From Tetracentron sinense (Eukaryota > Streptophyta > Magnoliopsida > Trochodendrales > Trochodendraceae): DNA of 64,000 nucleotides. The notes beneath the pieces were generated by a model. The model ran no database searches, was not told where the DNA came from, and saw nothing but the letters and a program-made list of their open reading frames with translations. The translations under genes were made by a program, and so were the position numbers. Shown in pieces: positions 28,252 through 40,048 of the stretch. The number at the start of each line of letters is the position of its first letter. The stretch's first letter is position 1. The stretch covers positions 25,639,760 to 25,703,759 of the forward strand of contig CM026557.1 of assembly GCA_015143295.1 (NCBI GenBank), written 5' to 3'.

Positions 28252-30096
28252 TATGGGTAAATAACCATGAACATGAGATGATCTATACGATATGAGATAT
28301 CGATAAAGGTCCATAGGATATATTGTAGGAAAGCTATGTGATGAGACTATCACAGGCAGATATAACTTTCCAGTTCCTTATACCTTATATAGTCACAGCT
28401 ATGGGTGAAGCTGGACACTTCACTTATATGGCTACCACAATGCTAAGATGTTCTCAATGGTTGAGATGTAGTTTTATCTCAAACTATTGTAGTGGAGACT
28501 ACACATCAGCATATGGGTGCTTAAATGTACATTAACTAATTGCATTCAATGAGAGACCTCTTGCATAAACATACTATCAAATAGTTGGTCTCTCATTCAC
28601 ATTGAATAGTTTCAGTGATCCTTAAATCTGATGAGTTCATTTATAATTGAGTAGTAATCTGACTATTTTGATTCCACCAAAGTACTCTCTACCTTAGGAA
28701 ATATGATACAGTGACAGTTGAATAGTTAGAAAGTTGATCGAGTCATGATGAATTTCAAACAAGAAATCCATACTCATTAATTTGAGAGATTATCCAAGTT
28801 CTGGGTAAGACAGTCGATTAAGCTTAAATCCTACGCAGGTGATTTTGAAACAAAATAAGTTTGAAATATATTTTTTTTTAAATATATTATACTTATAAAA
28901 TGTTTTTATCAAAATGTTTTACAAGAGAAAATGTTTCTCATGGCTTAATTAGAAGTCTTGGAAACCCGGATGATGTGCAATGGGCTATGAGTTAGATAGT
29001 ATAAATAATCTCGAAGGCCCATTAGGGATAATATAATTTGAAGGATAAATTAAATTAAAAAGTTCATGTGGCGGGATCTGTATTGGTTAATGTTCTTACA
29101 CTAGGATTCAATTGCAACATGGATATCTCATGTCACTTGTAATTTTGATGTAATTTCTGTTTAGGGTCAATGGGATAACATTGGGTAAGCTAGGGTTTGA
29201 ATGTCCCAAACCAATCTGTGGAGATGCACATATAAGAAATGCAAGCTCATAAATTGATTAAGTGTTAATCAATTATTTAAATGATTAAATGTTAATCATT
29301 TATTAAATAGATTAAAAGTTAATCTATGGTTTAAATTAATTGTTAATTTAAATTAGAGGATTATACTAGTAATTATTTAATTAACCTAATGAAAGGGGAA
29401 ATGGGTTTGGCCCATATCCATAACCCATAAAACATGGACCTTAATAGTGGGCCAAAGTCCATGGATTTAAAACCCTAGGGTGGGGCGCCCACATTAGCTT
29501 TCCTAATTGGATTAGGATTAGGTTAATTGAATTATTATTGAATAATAACTCTTTTAATTATGGAATTAAATTCCAATATTTGGATTGAAAGATTAATGGA
29601 GATGAGTTGTAATTGGATTACAACTAGAAGTCTAAGACTCCCCTATAGCTCATGCCCCCCTATGGTTCACACCCCCCCTTTGGATACTTTCTTAATTGGA
29701 TTAGGATTCCAATTTTTTTTGTTGGTTAATCCTTTTAACTAAGGAATCCATTTTTTAAAAGGACTTCTAAATTAGTAGGATTAATATAACTAAAGTAGTT
29801 ATACATAAACTAGTTTTTTATTTAATTAATAATAAAAGTATTATTAATAAATAATTACTAAGGGATAACTTCTAAATTGGATTAGGATTTGGATTTGATC
29901 CAATCCTATAAATTACCCTATACCCCAAAATGTGTGGGGTGATTATTACTCTCATTCCAATTGAATTCTCTCTCTCTCAATTCTCTCTCCAAACTGCCAG
30001 CCCCAAGGGGAATACCCCTTGGATTTTCGTGAACTTTATAGGGTTCAACAAGTTGGGATTTGAATCCTTAGAGTTTTGGGTGATAGAAAGTCTACA
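28252..30096 (+). repeat. Partial Copia LTR (F2), same family as 5330-7540
   Basis: From ATTATGGGTAAATAACCATG to GTGATAGAAAGTCTACACC it follows LTR F1 nearly base for base (I judge 85-90% identity). It lacks about the first 85 bases and the last 260-270 bases. No coding sequence of the element is attached. At 30097 it is cut off by LTR G. Confidence 0.85.
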
Positions 30097-30865
30097 CCAA
30101 CAAGCGAATAGTGTCAGTGAGTAGTGCTGAGGGCACTAGTATTGGAAGGGCCAAAGGCCTTTATTATAAGTTGGGTTTGGTTAATGAGAGTGAGGGTTTC
30201 CTCATGGCCTAAGTGTGATATGAGTTTAGTGTATGAATCAAGAAGTGTAAGGTGTTTTGGGAAAAACATGCAAAGAGTTTAAAAACATACTAAAAGCGTT
30301 AAGTGAATAGTGCTGTGAACAATGTCAATTCAAGGGATTTCGTAGCGGCTGGGGCCTCCCATGCATATGGGTTGTGCCCAATGGGTTACCTTAGTTTGGT
30401 TTAAGAACCTAGGGTCATGAGTTAAGAGAATGGATTAGGGGTTGGATTCAAGGTAGATGTTGTATGAAAATGCCCTAAGTGTCAAGAGGAACGTCTTAAC
30501 ATTTCCTCAACTTGAGAGAAGTCTTGTTTTGTCACCTCTTATTGGAATCAAGTGATTCTTGAGCCATTAGAACCATATTGGAACCCTCTTCGAGGTTCAT
30601 GTTTAATATTTTTCCATATTTTGAGTCTAATATAAGTCAAATGTGAGTTTTCCATAATTTTTCTGCTAAAATTCCTGACCCAGTCACATTTATGGCCACG
30701 TTGAACCATGAATGATGAAGAAGTAGGAGTTGTGTAAAACATTAAAGTTGTTCCCCTTTCAAAGACGAGTCTAACGCAAGTTGAATCGTTAAAATCCGAT
30801 GAGCGAGTCAAAAGTTATGATCGAAATACCAAACAACAAAAATTCAGACAGCTCTCAGGGACTTG

Positions 30866-30970
30866 GACGATCGATCGTCCCAAGATGACGATCGATCGTC
30901 AGGAGCCCAAAAAGCTGGATAGCTTACGGGAACGTGGATGATCTATCATCCTGACTGATGATCGATTGTC
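30866..30970. promoter_or_regulatory. GACGATCGATCGTC palindromes in LTR G
   Basis: Two perfect copies (30866-30879 and about 30886-30899) and two variants (GATGATCTATCATC and GATGATCGATTGTC) end about 55 bases before the TATA box at 31026. Confidence 0.55.
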
Positions 30971-32344
30971 AGAGCACGATTTCATTTTTTTAAAGCCCTG
31001 GAAATGAGGGTTTTTAACCCCTTTACCTATAAATAGGGGGGCTCAAGTGGGGGTTTTGCTTACCCTAAACCTAGAAAGGAAAAAGAGAGAGAAAGTAAGG
31101 AGAATGGAGAAATGCAAAGGAGGGTTTTGGATCAAGACCAAGAGGAGATCAAGATCAACGATCTTCCCCAAGTCAAGCAAGGATCTTCATCCTCAAGTGT
31201 GGTGTCTTCTTCCTTAAGCTTGGAGCATTCTCTATAAGTGAGATCACCCTCTATCAAGTTGGGGGTTCTCCAAATCATGGGGTTTTCTTCAAGATCAAGC
31301 TTTGATCTTCAAGGTTAGTATACTCTTACTAACTAACTTAGTATTAACCTAGGTTTCTTCTTGAAATGGATTATGATTTGACAATATGTACCCCTATTCT
31401 CCTTTAAGATCAATGATTCCTAAAATTTATGCAAGATAACCTAAGGATGGATAGGTGGATGGAATGTATGGGTGGTATTGGGTATTGAGGCGATTGGATG
31501 CCAAGTATTGTGATGAAAATGGTGGAAGGGCAATGTATCAATAATACACGCACTCAATGTGTTGATGGAATGCTTGAACCATAAGAACATGAACAAAAGA
31601 CTATAAAGAAATATTGAATGCCACTTGTTTGATAAAATGCATGAATGAGAATGCTATGAATTAAATGAAGAGTTATGAAAGCATGATTTATGTAGTTTTT
31701 CCTAAATGGTGATTATGTTCAAATACTCTATATGCTTGTTAAATTCTCACACGACTATAATAAGAATTGAAATGCTATATGTGATTTTAAACGTTGATAA
31801 AATGCATGAATGAGTTGTGAATCTAAGAATAGGAAAACATGAATGAAGGTTAGAAAAATGTTGCATGAAAGGTGTTTGATAAAATGCTTGAACATATGAA
31901 CATGAATAAAACACTATGAAGATCTTGAAAGCCTTGTCCTCGATGAAATGCATGTATGGAAATGAAAACCCAAGCTTATGAACCATGACTTAGGGATTTT
32001 CCCAATTTAGTAGTTTTAAACAAATGAAATGTATGTTCCTTCAAATCTCATATGTTTATTGATAGATTAGTAAATTGCATAAATTGTTCTACATGCTTTC
32101 CTTAAAATCCCCCATGTCTATGAAAATGGAAGAAATACTATATAATGCTTTATTGATGCAAGCCACCATGATATCACCAATTGTTGTGCACACACACGCA
32201 TGAACCGATCTTTTTAAAAATATAAGGATACACACAAGAACATGACAAGAACAAGACACTTGATTTACGAACCGAATGATAAAGGCATATCCCCCAGATA
32301 TGTCATACCTGGCTCACAAGAAAACAACACAAGCAAGCAAGATA

Positions 32345-32675
32345 AGAACCTAGTATGTCCATCTATTTCATAGTTCGGGTACTAGTTAAACAAGACAAGA
32401 ACCTAGTATGTCCGTCCATTTCATAGTTCGTGTACTAGTCAAGACAAGACAAGATGCTAATGTGTTCCATTCCATTATAGTCTGGGCATTAGTAAAGCAA
32501 GACAAGAACCTAGTATGTCTACCCATTTCATAGTTCGGGTACTAGTTAAATAAGACAAGAACCTAGTATGTCCATCCATTTCATAGTTCAGGTACTAGGC
32601 AAACAAGACAAGAAAGAATGACAAGATCCTAGTACGTCCGTCCATTTCATAGTTCGGGTACTAGCAAAATAAGAC
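32345..32675 (+). repeat. Six-unit hairpin array in LTR G
   Basis: Units run from CCTAGTATGTCC to GGGTACTAG with ATTTCATAGTTC between. Five units have arms CTAGTA/TACTAG. One (about 32458-32492) has CTAATG/CATTAG. Both arms change together, so pairing is kept. Confidence 0.8.
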
Positions 32676-33052
32676 AAGTGAAATGAAAATTTTGATATGA
32701 TATGTACGGTAACCACAAGATGCATAAGACGTATAAGGAACCCACGAGGAAATTGAAACAAGATTGGTTAAAGCATGAACATAAGGCATGATTTACTAGA
32801 TGATATTCAAGATTTTACCTTCGTTGTTTTGTCTTAGCTTCCGCACTCTGATTAGGTTGATATGATGATGAATTGTACCACGCATGACTTATTATTGTTA
32901 TTACTATTTTTAGCTAGTAGCTTGTTGTAGCACCCCCGACTTTTTCCGTACTTAATGAATAGCGCTTTCGTAGTCAATTGGCCTTTCACGTAGTCTAATT
33001 TATAAATAAGGGAGAAATTGAAAATTCTGAAATAGTGGGGACCTGCAGAGCA

Positions 33053-33277
33053 CCGATCGCTCCGTCTAATACAGCGATCGATCGGTTCACAACCGATCGC
33101 TAGGTTATTTTAGTGATCGATCGGTCCAAAACCGATCGATCGGTAGCTAGCGACTGGTTAACTTTTTTGTATGGGGAATTTTTCTAGATAGCATGTTTTT
33201 AACCGATCGCTCGGCCAAGAACACCGGTCGCTCGGTAGGCGACCGATCGATCGGTCATAACCACCGATCGCTCGGTC
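33053..33277. promoter_or_regulatory. Array of ACCGATCG(A/C)TCGGT palindromes in H 5' LTR
   Basis: About nine copies include perfect ACCGATCGATCGGT at about 33131 and 33242. The array is divided by a spacer with TTTTTTGTATGGGGAATTTT (33163). The 3' LTR has the same array (43931-44139) with one unit fewer. It starts about 125 bases into the LTR. Confidence 0.6.
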
Positions 33278-34265
33278 TATCGTGTTTTGCAGAAATTTCA
33301 TTAAGGGCTTTTACGTCTTTTAGACGCTAAACCCTTACACATAAGGGCTTGCTCAACCAGTTTGGGTCCCTATTCACTACGCTTAGAACATTTAGAGAGA
33401 AAGGGGGAGAGAAGAAGGGGGCTTTTCTCCTAGGGCATCCTTGGTGAAGAAATCAAGGGTATAAACACCCAAGATCATTTCAAGAGGCTTGGATTTATCA
33501 AATCCAACCTCAAGCTCGTGTGGTGTTCACTTTTCAAGCTAGGGCAGCGATCCTATGGTATTTTGCAAGGGCTTTCTTTCCCAAATCAAGCCTTCTTCCA
33601 GCCACAGTTCTTCCCTACCATTTGGGTTCTATTTCAAGGTTTCTTCAAGGTCAAGCCTTGATTCAAGGTTAGTACACCCTACTATCTCCCATTAGCAATA
33701 ACCTAGGTTTTCTATCGTAAATGGTGACTCTTGATATTATGTATTTCTTCCTTTGGAAATGTGCTATTTCTAGAAAATTTAAACACGATAATAAGGAATG
33801 TGGTGATGTATGGATGGATGAGGGGTTGAGGCGATTGGATGCTGTATGGATGTGGTGTGATGTATGAAATGGAAAATGGTGGAAGGACACTCTATAAATA
33901 AGGAACTTACCTTGATGATTCGATGGAAAATATGCACTAAAAAGAGTAAGATGAACTACGAAGGAAATGTTGTATGCTATGTGTTTGACAAAATGCCTAA
34001 ACTAAGAGTAAATGAATTAAACGAGGAAAATGGAAATAGGAACTGTGCAAATCTTCTAATGAATGATAAATTGCTCAAATGTGCTATATGTTGCCTAAAT
34101 TGTCATACAATTAAGTTAGAAATTGAAATGCCATGTTCATGTGATCCGTCTATCCAAGCATGTCATCATGATTGTCACTATTGGCACGCACAAGAGCACG
34201 CATGTTGCATGAACCGAGTTTTCAAGAGCATATGCATATACTAAATCAACAAGAAAACATTGCAT

Positions 34266-34632
34266 GTCAAGGAGGTTGGTAGCCCAGGGATGTTCGGGTA
34301 CTAGCCTCTGGCTTATAAGAAAACCAAAAATCACTACATGTTAAGGAGGTTGGTAGCCCAGGTCAAGGAGGTTGGTAGCCCAGGGATGTTCGGGTACTAG
34401 CCTCTGGCTCACAAGAAAACAAAAAATCACTACAAGTCAAGGAAGTTGGTAGCCCAGGGATGTTCAGGTACTAGCCTCTGGCTCACAAGAAAAACAAACA
34501 AGTAACTAAAACCAACATTACATGTCAAGGAGGTTGGTAGCCCAGGGATGTTCGGGTACTAGCCTCTGGCTCACAAGAAAACAACATGTGAAGGAGGTTG
34601 GCAGCCCAAGGAGGTTTGGGTGGTAGCCTCTG
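34266..34632 (+). repeat. Hairpin-unit array in H 5' LTR, 6-7 units
   Basis: Each unit reads AAGGAGGTTGGTAGCCCAGG then GATGTTCGGGTACTAGCCTC and TGGCTCACAAGAAAAC. GGTTGGTAGCCC and GGGTACTAGCC are imperfect inverted repeats. The same unit occurs in LTR B (18955-19103 and 21565-21680), C (about 20745) and, reversed, I (38955-39018). Hence it is shared by several LTR families. Confidence 0.85.
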
Positions 34633-35338
34633 GCTCACATGCTTAGAAGACAAGACAAGACACGCATGCATGATTTTCACAAGCAATACCGAGACATGAA
34701 ACGGGTTTCCAAGCATGATTTTTATCAGAGTTTTCGCATTCACGCATGCACGTCAAGACAATTATATTGCTTCATGTTTAATACTGTTTATTCTTATGAT
34801 GCTCCTATTGCTTTGAATTGCTATGTCATATTGTGTTCACTGTTGTCATGCTTGTATTATTGCTATGGTTAGCTAGTAGCTTGTACTCGTTGTGTATTCC
34901 TTGCTCAACTGTACCTTTATGTCGGTAGGTACCGAGGAAGCCCTCGACCCTGAGCCTTGGGTCGAGGAAGAATACGTAGAGGAGAGAGAGCCGTCTATCC
35001 CATTATAGTCTCAGGCGGATTGAGACCTCGACGTGTGGCCGTACCTCGACTACTGTTGAGGGGAGAGTACGAGAGGGTTCCTTGTCTATTTTGATATTTT
35101 GATAGGTGGGCCTGTCCACCTTAGACTTGATCATGTTTTCTGTATATATGTTCACTTGGAATACTATTTTGGAATTGTAGAAGAAAAAAAAGGTTAGTAT
35201 GTTCAGCTTCCGTGCTCTGATTATTATCCTTACTGAATTATGTTAGCCCTGTTTACTTCAGGATGGTTTGGCAGGTACGTATAGTCTCACCTAAAGTATC
35301 CCTTAACTCTTAGGGGGTACTTTGGGGCGCGATAGAAG

Positions 35339-35350
35339 TGGTATCAGAGC
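35339..35350 (+). other. Primer-binding site of H
   Basis: TGGTATCAGAGC, four bases after the LTR end, matches the complement of the initiator methionine tRNA 3' end. Confidence 0.92.
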
Positions 35351-35834
35351 TCTAGGCATTAGTGTCCTAGGCTCACTTAGTACTCGATACCAAAATTGAA
35401 CAAGGCATTAGGTGTTAGGAAAGAGTTGTATTCCAAGTATAGACTAACAAGTTAGTCTTAGTCAAATGGGTTGAACTTCAACCAAGCTTAGAGCCCTACG
35501 CTAGGAACACAGATTGTATGCTATTCTATTGTGTTGTATACCATGTGTGCATTATCTTGTGCTTAGTAAATATGCTTTAAATGAATGGTGAAATTGTTAC
35601 TAAATGCGTATCCAAGTTAGACTCATGTTGTATTGTCATTCTCAGGAGAAATCATGAGATGCAATACCCTGGGTCACGGATACAACACAAGGGGCAATGG
35701 AAATGATGCTCCATCGGGTACTGATCAACCCGATTTGCCCAAGCTTTTACCTCAATAGCCAAGACTTTGGCTATGCTAGCGGAAAGGCAGCCGGCTTCTC
35801 CGTCTAATGCGGCACTTATACCCGCTCCTCCTAA

Positions 35835-36886
35835 TTGAGCTCAAGCTGTATAGAGGCTTTTCGGAGGATAAGGCCTCCAACTTTTTATGGAAGCATTGAT
35901 CCACTTATTGCCAAAGGATGGGTTCGACAATTAGAGAAGATATTCTCAGTGTTGACATCGACTGAGGCTGAAAGGGTCACTTGGGCTGCCTTTATGCTTA
36001 AAGGCGAGGCCGACCATTGGTGGAGGTCCGCACTTAGGACCCCAGATTTGACTCGGCAAGGTCAAGAGTGGACATGGGCCGAGTTCTTGGAAGTCTTTTA
36101 CAAGAAATACTTCCCGGTTGGGATGAAGAAAAGAAAGAAGTTGAATTCATTACCTCGGAGCAAGGTAATATGTCCGTAGTGGCTTATGAAGCCAAGTTCT
36201 CGGAGCTATCTCAGTTTGCTCCACACATGATCTCTATTGAGGCTATGAAAGTCCAAAAATTTGAGAGGGGGTTGAAGGCCTACCTCAAAGATCGAGTCTC
36301 AATGTTTAGACATGACACATATTCAGAAGTTGTGGATAAGGCAATTTTGGCCTAGTCGAATTCTGAGGAGTTCTTCAAAAGAAGAGGAATGGAGAAAGGA
36401 TAGTCGAGTAGTTCAGGGGAAAAAAGAGCAAGGACTAGCTTGTATCAGTCCACAGGGTTGGCTCAGTCACAGAGGATGTATTTGGCACCACAGGCTCCCC
36501 GCCCTTTTGCTCCACCGGCTTTTCGCCCGCCCTTCACTCAGGCTCCTCGCCCCTCAGTGATTCAGGCTACGGGATATGCTCCTCCCACTTATTCGCATGA
36601 TATCTGTACCCTTTGTGGAAGGACCCATCCAGCGGGAGAGTGCCAGAGGGCCACCAGAAGTTGCTTCCATTGTGGTGATCAAGGCCACATGGTTAGAGAT
36701 TATCCCCGACGTCACTTGCCAGCTCAATCTCAAGGGAGCAGGCCTCCGATTAGACAGACATCTCAGCCTAGCTCTTCTCAGGCTTCGAGAGCCTCACCAC
36801 TTATCTGGCCATCTCATCAAGCAACTCAAGGACGAGTCTTTGCCTTATCAGAGAGAGACGCACGTGCATCCGACAATGTCATGTAA
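35835..36886 (+). pseudogene. Gypsy gag of element H
   Basis: The Retrotrans_gag core is recognised from AFRRIRPPTFYGSIDPLIAK, FMLKGEADHWWRSALR and FLEVFYKKYFPVG, followed by EAKFSELSQFAPHMI and a CCHC knuckle CFHCGDQGHMVRD near 36660. Proline-rich stretches flank the knuckle. In the family, Gag builds the particle and packages RNA. It is the same gag family as 54914-56145 on minus. Confidence 0.88.
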
Positions 36887-38192
36887 GGTACGCAAGAATT
36901 CTAGAGTTTAAGTTGTGAATAATTTTTATGATTACCTATGTAAGATGCTTGTTATTGTTTGAAATCTATTGATATTAGTTACTTAATCGCACATGCGCTT
37001 TATTAGTGAACGAGTGTCTCGCCCGAGTGTTAATCGACACAGGATCCACTCACTCCTTTGTCTCACCCAGTTTTGCAAAGGCCTTTTTGATCGAGGCTAC
37101 TCTGTTAGAGCGGGAGTTGACCATTGTAACTCTGCTTGGCAAGTAAGTTGATACGGATAAAATATTTAGAGATTGTGTGGTTCAAGTGGGGGAGAATGAA
37201 CTACTAGCCGATCTCATCATCCTAGATTTCTAAGACTTGGATTTCGATGTCATCCTAGGGATGGATTGTTTGTCAAACCACCACGGGCATGTTGCATGCT
37301 TTGAAAAGATGGTGAACTTCAAACCGGAAGGGGCTAAGCCTTTTCACTTCCGAGGATTAAGAGAAAGGGACGTTGCTTGCATTGCAGTTTTGAGCTTAGC
37401 AAACCCAGAAGCACAAAACTCCTCGGTCATTCCGGTCGTGAGTGAGTTCTTGGATGTGTTTCCAGAGGAAATTCCTGGGTTGCCTCCTGATAGAGAGATC
37501 GTGTTCGCTATTGTAACGCCCCAAAATACCCCCTAGGAGTTAGGATACTTTGGCGACGTAACTTAACCTTAAATTAAACCTGCAAAGAGTGTACAAGGCA
37601 TGCAAAATAGTAAACTAAAAATTTCTTTAATCACTTAACTGTATTCCAAGCATAATTGTTTACAATAACTGAATAGAAAATAAAACATGTACATGACTTC
37701 TTAACTTGAGTCCCAACTCAAGTGATACAATTTTCCCCAGACATAAGAACCCCAAAATACATGTCTCTCACCCTTTACCCAACCGTAGGGTCACAGGCCA
37801 ACCCTAATATCCGACTGACACTCCAAGCAACCTCCTACTCTCCATGTACTGCCTGGATAGCATCTGGTGTACCTGCTGACATCAAAGTACAGCTGAGCAT
37901 GGAATACTCAGCGAGTACAAGCTACTAGCTAGCAATAGTAATAACATTAAGATATCATACATGATACAGTTCATCAAAGGGTACAAAATCAGAGTGCGCA
38001 AGCTAAAAGGAAATAATAATATAGAGTAAATCATGAACAACATATTTTAACTCATGCATTGTAAACTAGTATTCAAAAGTCATGACTTGTTCTTGAGAAT
38101 ACTTCTTGTGATTTTCTGAAACTCGTTTGCCGTATTTACAACTTATTCTTGTATCGTGGGAATCACACATGCTTTGTTTCGTTCTTGTTTAG

Positions 38193-38873
38193 CTAGTACC
38201 CGAACTATGAAATGGACGGACATACTAGGTTCTTGTCATTCTTGCGTGTCATGTTTAACTAGTACCCGAACTATGAACTGGACGGACATACTAGGTTCTT
38301 GCTTTCCTTTGCTAATGCCCGGACTATAATGGAACGGAACACATTAGCACCATGCTTACTAATGCCCGGACTATGATTGAACGGAACACATTAGTATCCT
38401 TATCTTGACTTGACTAGTGCCCGGACTATGGTTGAACGGAACACACTAGTTATCCTTGTTTACTAATGCCCGGACTATAATTGAACGGAACACATTAGTA
38501 CCATGCTTACTAATGCCCGGACTATGATTGAACGGAACACATTAGTATCTTTCCTGTTTTACTTTGCTAATGTCCGGACTATAATGGAACGGAACACATT
38601 AGCAACTTGCGTACTAATGCCCGGACTATGATGGAACGGAACACATTAGTATCTTTCTTGTTTTACTTTGCTAATGCCCGGACTATAATGGAACGGAACA
38701 CATTAGCCTCATGCTTGACTTGACTAGTGCCCGGACTATGGTGGAACGGAACACACTAGTTATTCTTGCTTACTAATGCCCGGACTATGATTGAACGGAA
38801 CACATTAGTAACTTCACTTGTTTCACTTGCTTAGCTAATGCCCGGACTATGATGGAACGGAACACATTAGCAT
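38193..38873 (-). repeat. 13-unit hairpin array in LTR I with co-varying arms
   Basis: Units of about 38 bases (spaced 45-60) read, on plus, CTAATGCCCGGACTATGATG then GAACGGAACACATTAG. The 7-base outer arms come in four matched sets: GCTAATG/CATTAGC (four units), ACTAATG/CATTAGT (five), ACTAGTG/CACTAGT (two) and CTAGTA/TACTAG (two). Whenever one arm changes, so does the other. Loops of about 25 bases are far better conserved than the spacers between units. Confidence 0.9.
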
Positions 38874-39951
38874 CTTCATTTCCTTGATTATCGTGTTTTC
38901 TTGTGAGCCAGGTATGACATATCCTAGGGATATGCCCTACCCCTGACATTCATGTTAATTTAACTTGTGAGCCAGAGGCTAGCACCCGCACATCCCTGGG
39001 CTACCAACCTCCTTGTCATATGCTTATTTCTTGTTATTTCATATGCTTATATTCAAAAAGTTTGGTTCATGCATGTGTGACAATCGTACTATCATAGATG
39101 AATCAAGGGACACATATTGCATTTCGATTCTCTTTTTCATAATTATGTTAACATGAAACCGTAAAGCATAATATGGCATTTCTTGTAATTGCATAGGCAT
39201 GGGGAATTTAATGAAAACATATAAAGCATTTGTTTTAAAATCACCCTTTTAAGAAAAACTACACAAGTCATATTTCCCAATTCCTTCATTTTATTCTTGG
39301 CATTCTCATTCATCCATTTTGTCAAACACCTAATGAGTAACACATTCAAACCACATTATTTCAAGTTCTTAAATGTTCATATGTTTCATCATACACAAGG
39401 CGTGCGTTCATTATTCGTACAATGCCCATCCACCATTTTTCATCACACACCTCACACAATACGGCATCCAATCGCCTCCATGTCCAACAATCCACATCCC
39501 ATTCACCAATTAATTATCTTGTTTATAATTAGGGAAAATAATGCATTTCAAGGAAAGGAAAGAACACAAGATCCAAAAATCATCATTTTCAAGAAAGGAA
39601 TCTAGGTTATTGCTAAAGAAGTTAGTAGGGTGTACTAACCTTGAAGAAGAGAAGAAAACCCTTGAAAAATGCCATGGAGAATGCTGCCCTAGCTTGGAAT
39701 GGGACTCCACACGTGCTTGAGGTTGGATTTGAGAGATCCAAGCTTTTGAGATGGTCGTGGGTTCCAAAACCCCTTGATTTTCTCAAGTTGATGCTCTAGG
39801 GTGAAAACCCCTTCTCTCATCTCTCACTCCCTCTCAAAATATGTCTAAGGGTGTTTATGAACACCCTTGGCTCGAGCCAACCCTTAAAAATAAGGGTGGA
39901 GTGGCCAAAAGACCAAAAAACCCCAAAACAAATTTCTGAAAATCGTGTAGG

Positions 39952-40048
39952 ACCGATAGACGACTGATAGATGACCGATCTACCGGTAGTGGACCGATCG
40001 ATCGGTGCTTATGACCGATCTTTCGGTAGTGGACCGAGCTCTCGGTAT
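39952..40048. promoter_or_regulatory. Palindromes of the ACCGATCGATCGGT type in LTR I
   Basis: ACCGATCTACCGGT, ACCGATCGATCGGT, ACCGATCTTTCGGT and ACCGAGCTCTCGGT occur within 100 bases of U3 on the minus-strand LTR. Most are near-perfect palindromes, with differences placed symmetrically in the last one (GAGCTC core). Confidence 0.5.

Larger units (their letters stand above)
30097..32925 (+). repeat. Partial Gypsy LTR G
   Basis: It lacks its first bases (junction with F2) and its last third (insertion of H at 32926, within TAGCTAGTAGCTTGT). It carries GACGATCGATCGTC palindromes (30866-30970), TATA CTATAAATAGGGG (31026), a donor-like AAGGTTAGTATAC (about 31313) and a six-unit hairpin array (32345-32675). 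U3 resembles LTR C and I; the hairpin array is of the LTR I kind. Confidence 0.82.
32926..35334 (+). repeat. 5' LTR of Gypsy H, 2409 bp
   Basis: It starts TGTAGCACCCCCGACTTTTT and ends TTTGGGGCGCGATA, four bases before the primer-binding site. Inside: palindrome array 33053-33277, leader 33300-33665 with donor-like AAGGTTAGTACACCC (about 33666), hairpin array 34266-34632, TAGCTAGTAGCTTGTACTCG (34871), ATGTCGGTAGGTACCGAGG (34920) and a degraded PWVEEEY frame. Confidence 0.92.

Noticed and set aside
33864-34244. 126-codon frame in H 5' LTR, also present in the 3' LTR
   Set aside because: Both LTRs are copies of one sequence, so the shared frame is no independent conservation; no similar frame occurs in LTRs A-D, and it spans the intron-like middle region.
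38193-38873. CRISPR-like array (regular repeats with spacers)
   Set aside because: It is a plant LTR on a solo insertion with a target duplication; spacers are short, similar to one another and not unique, and no cas genes are present.
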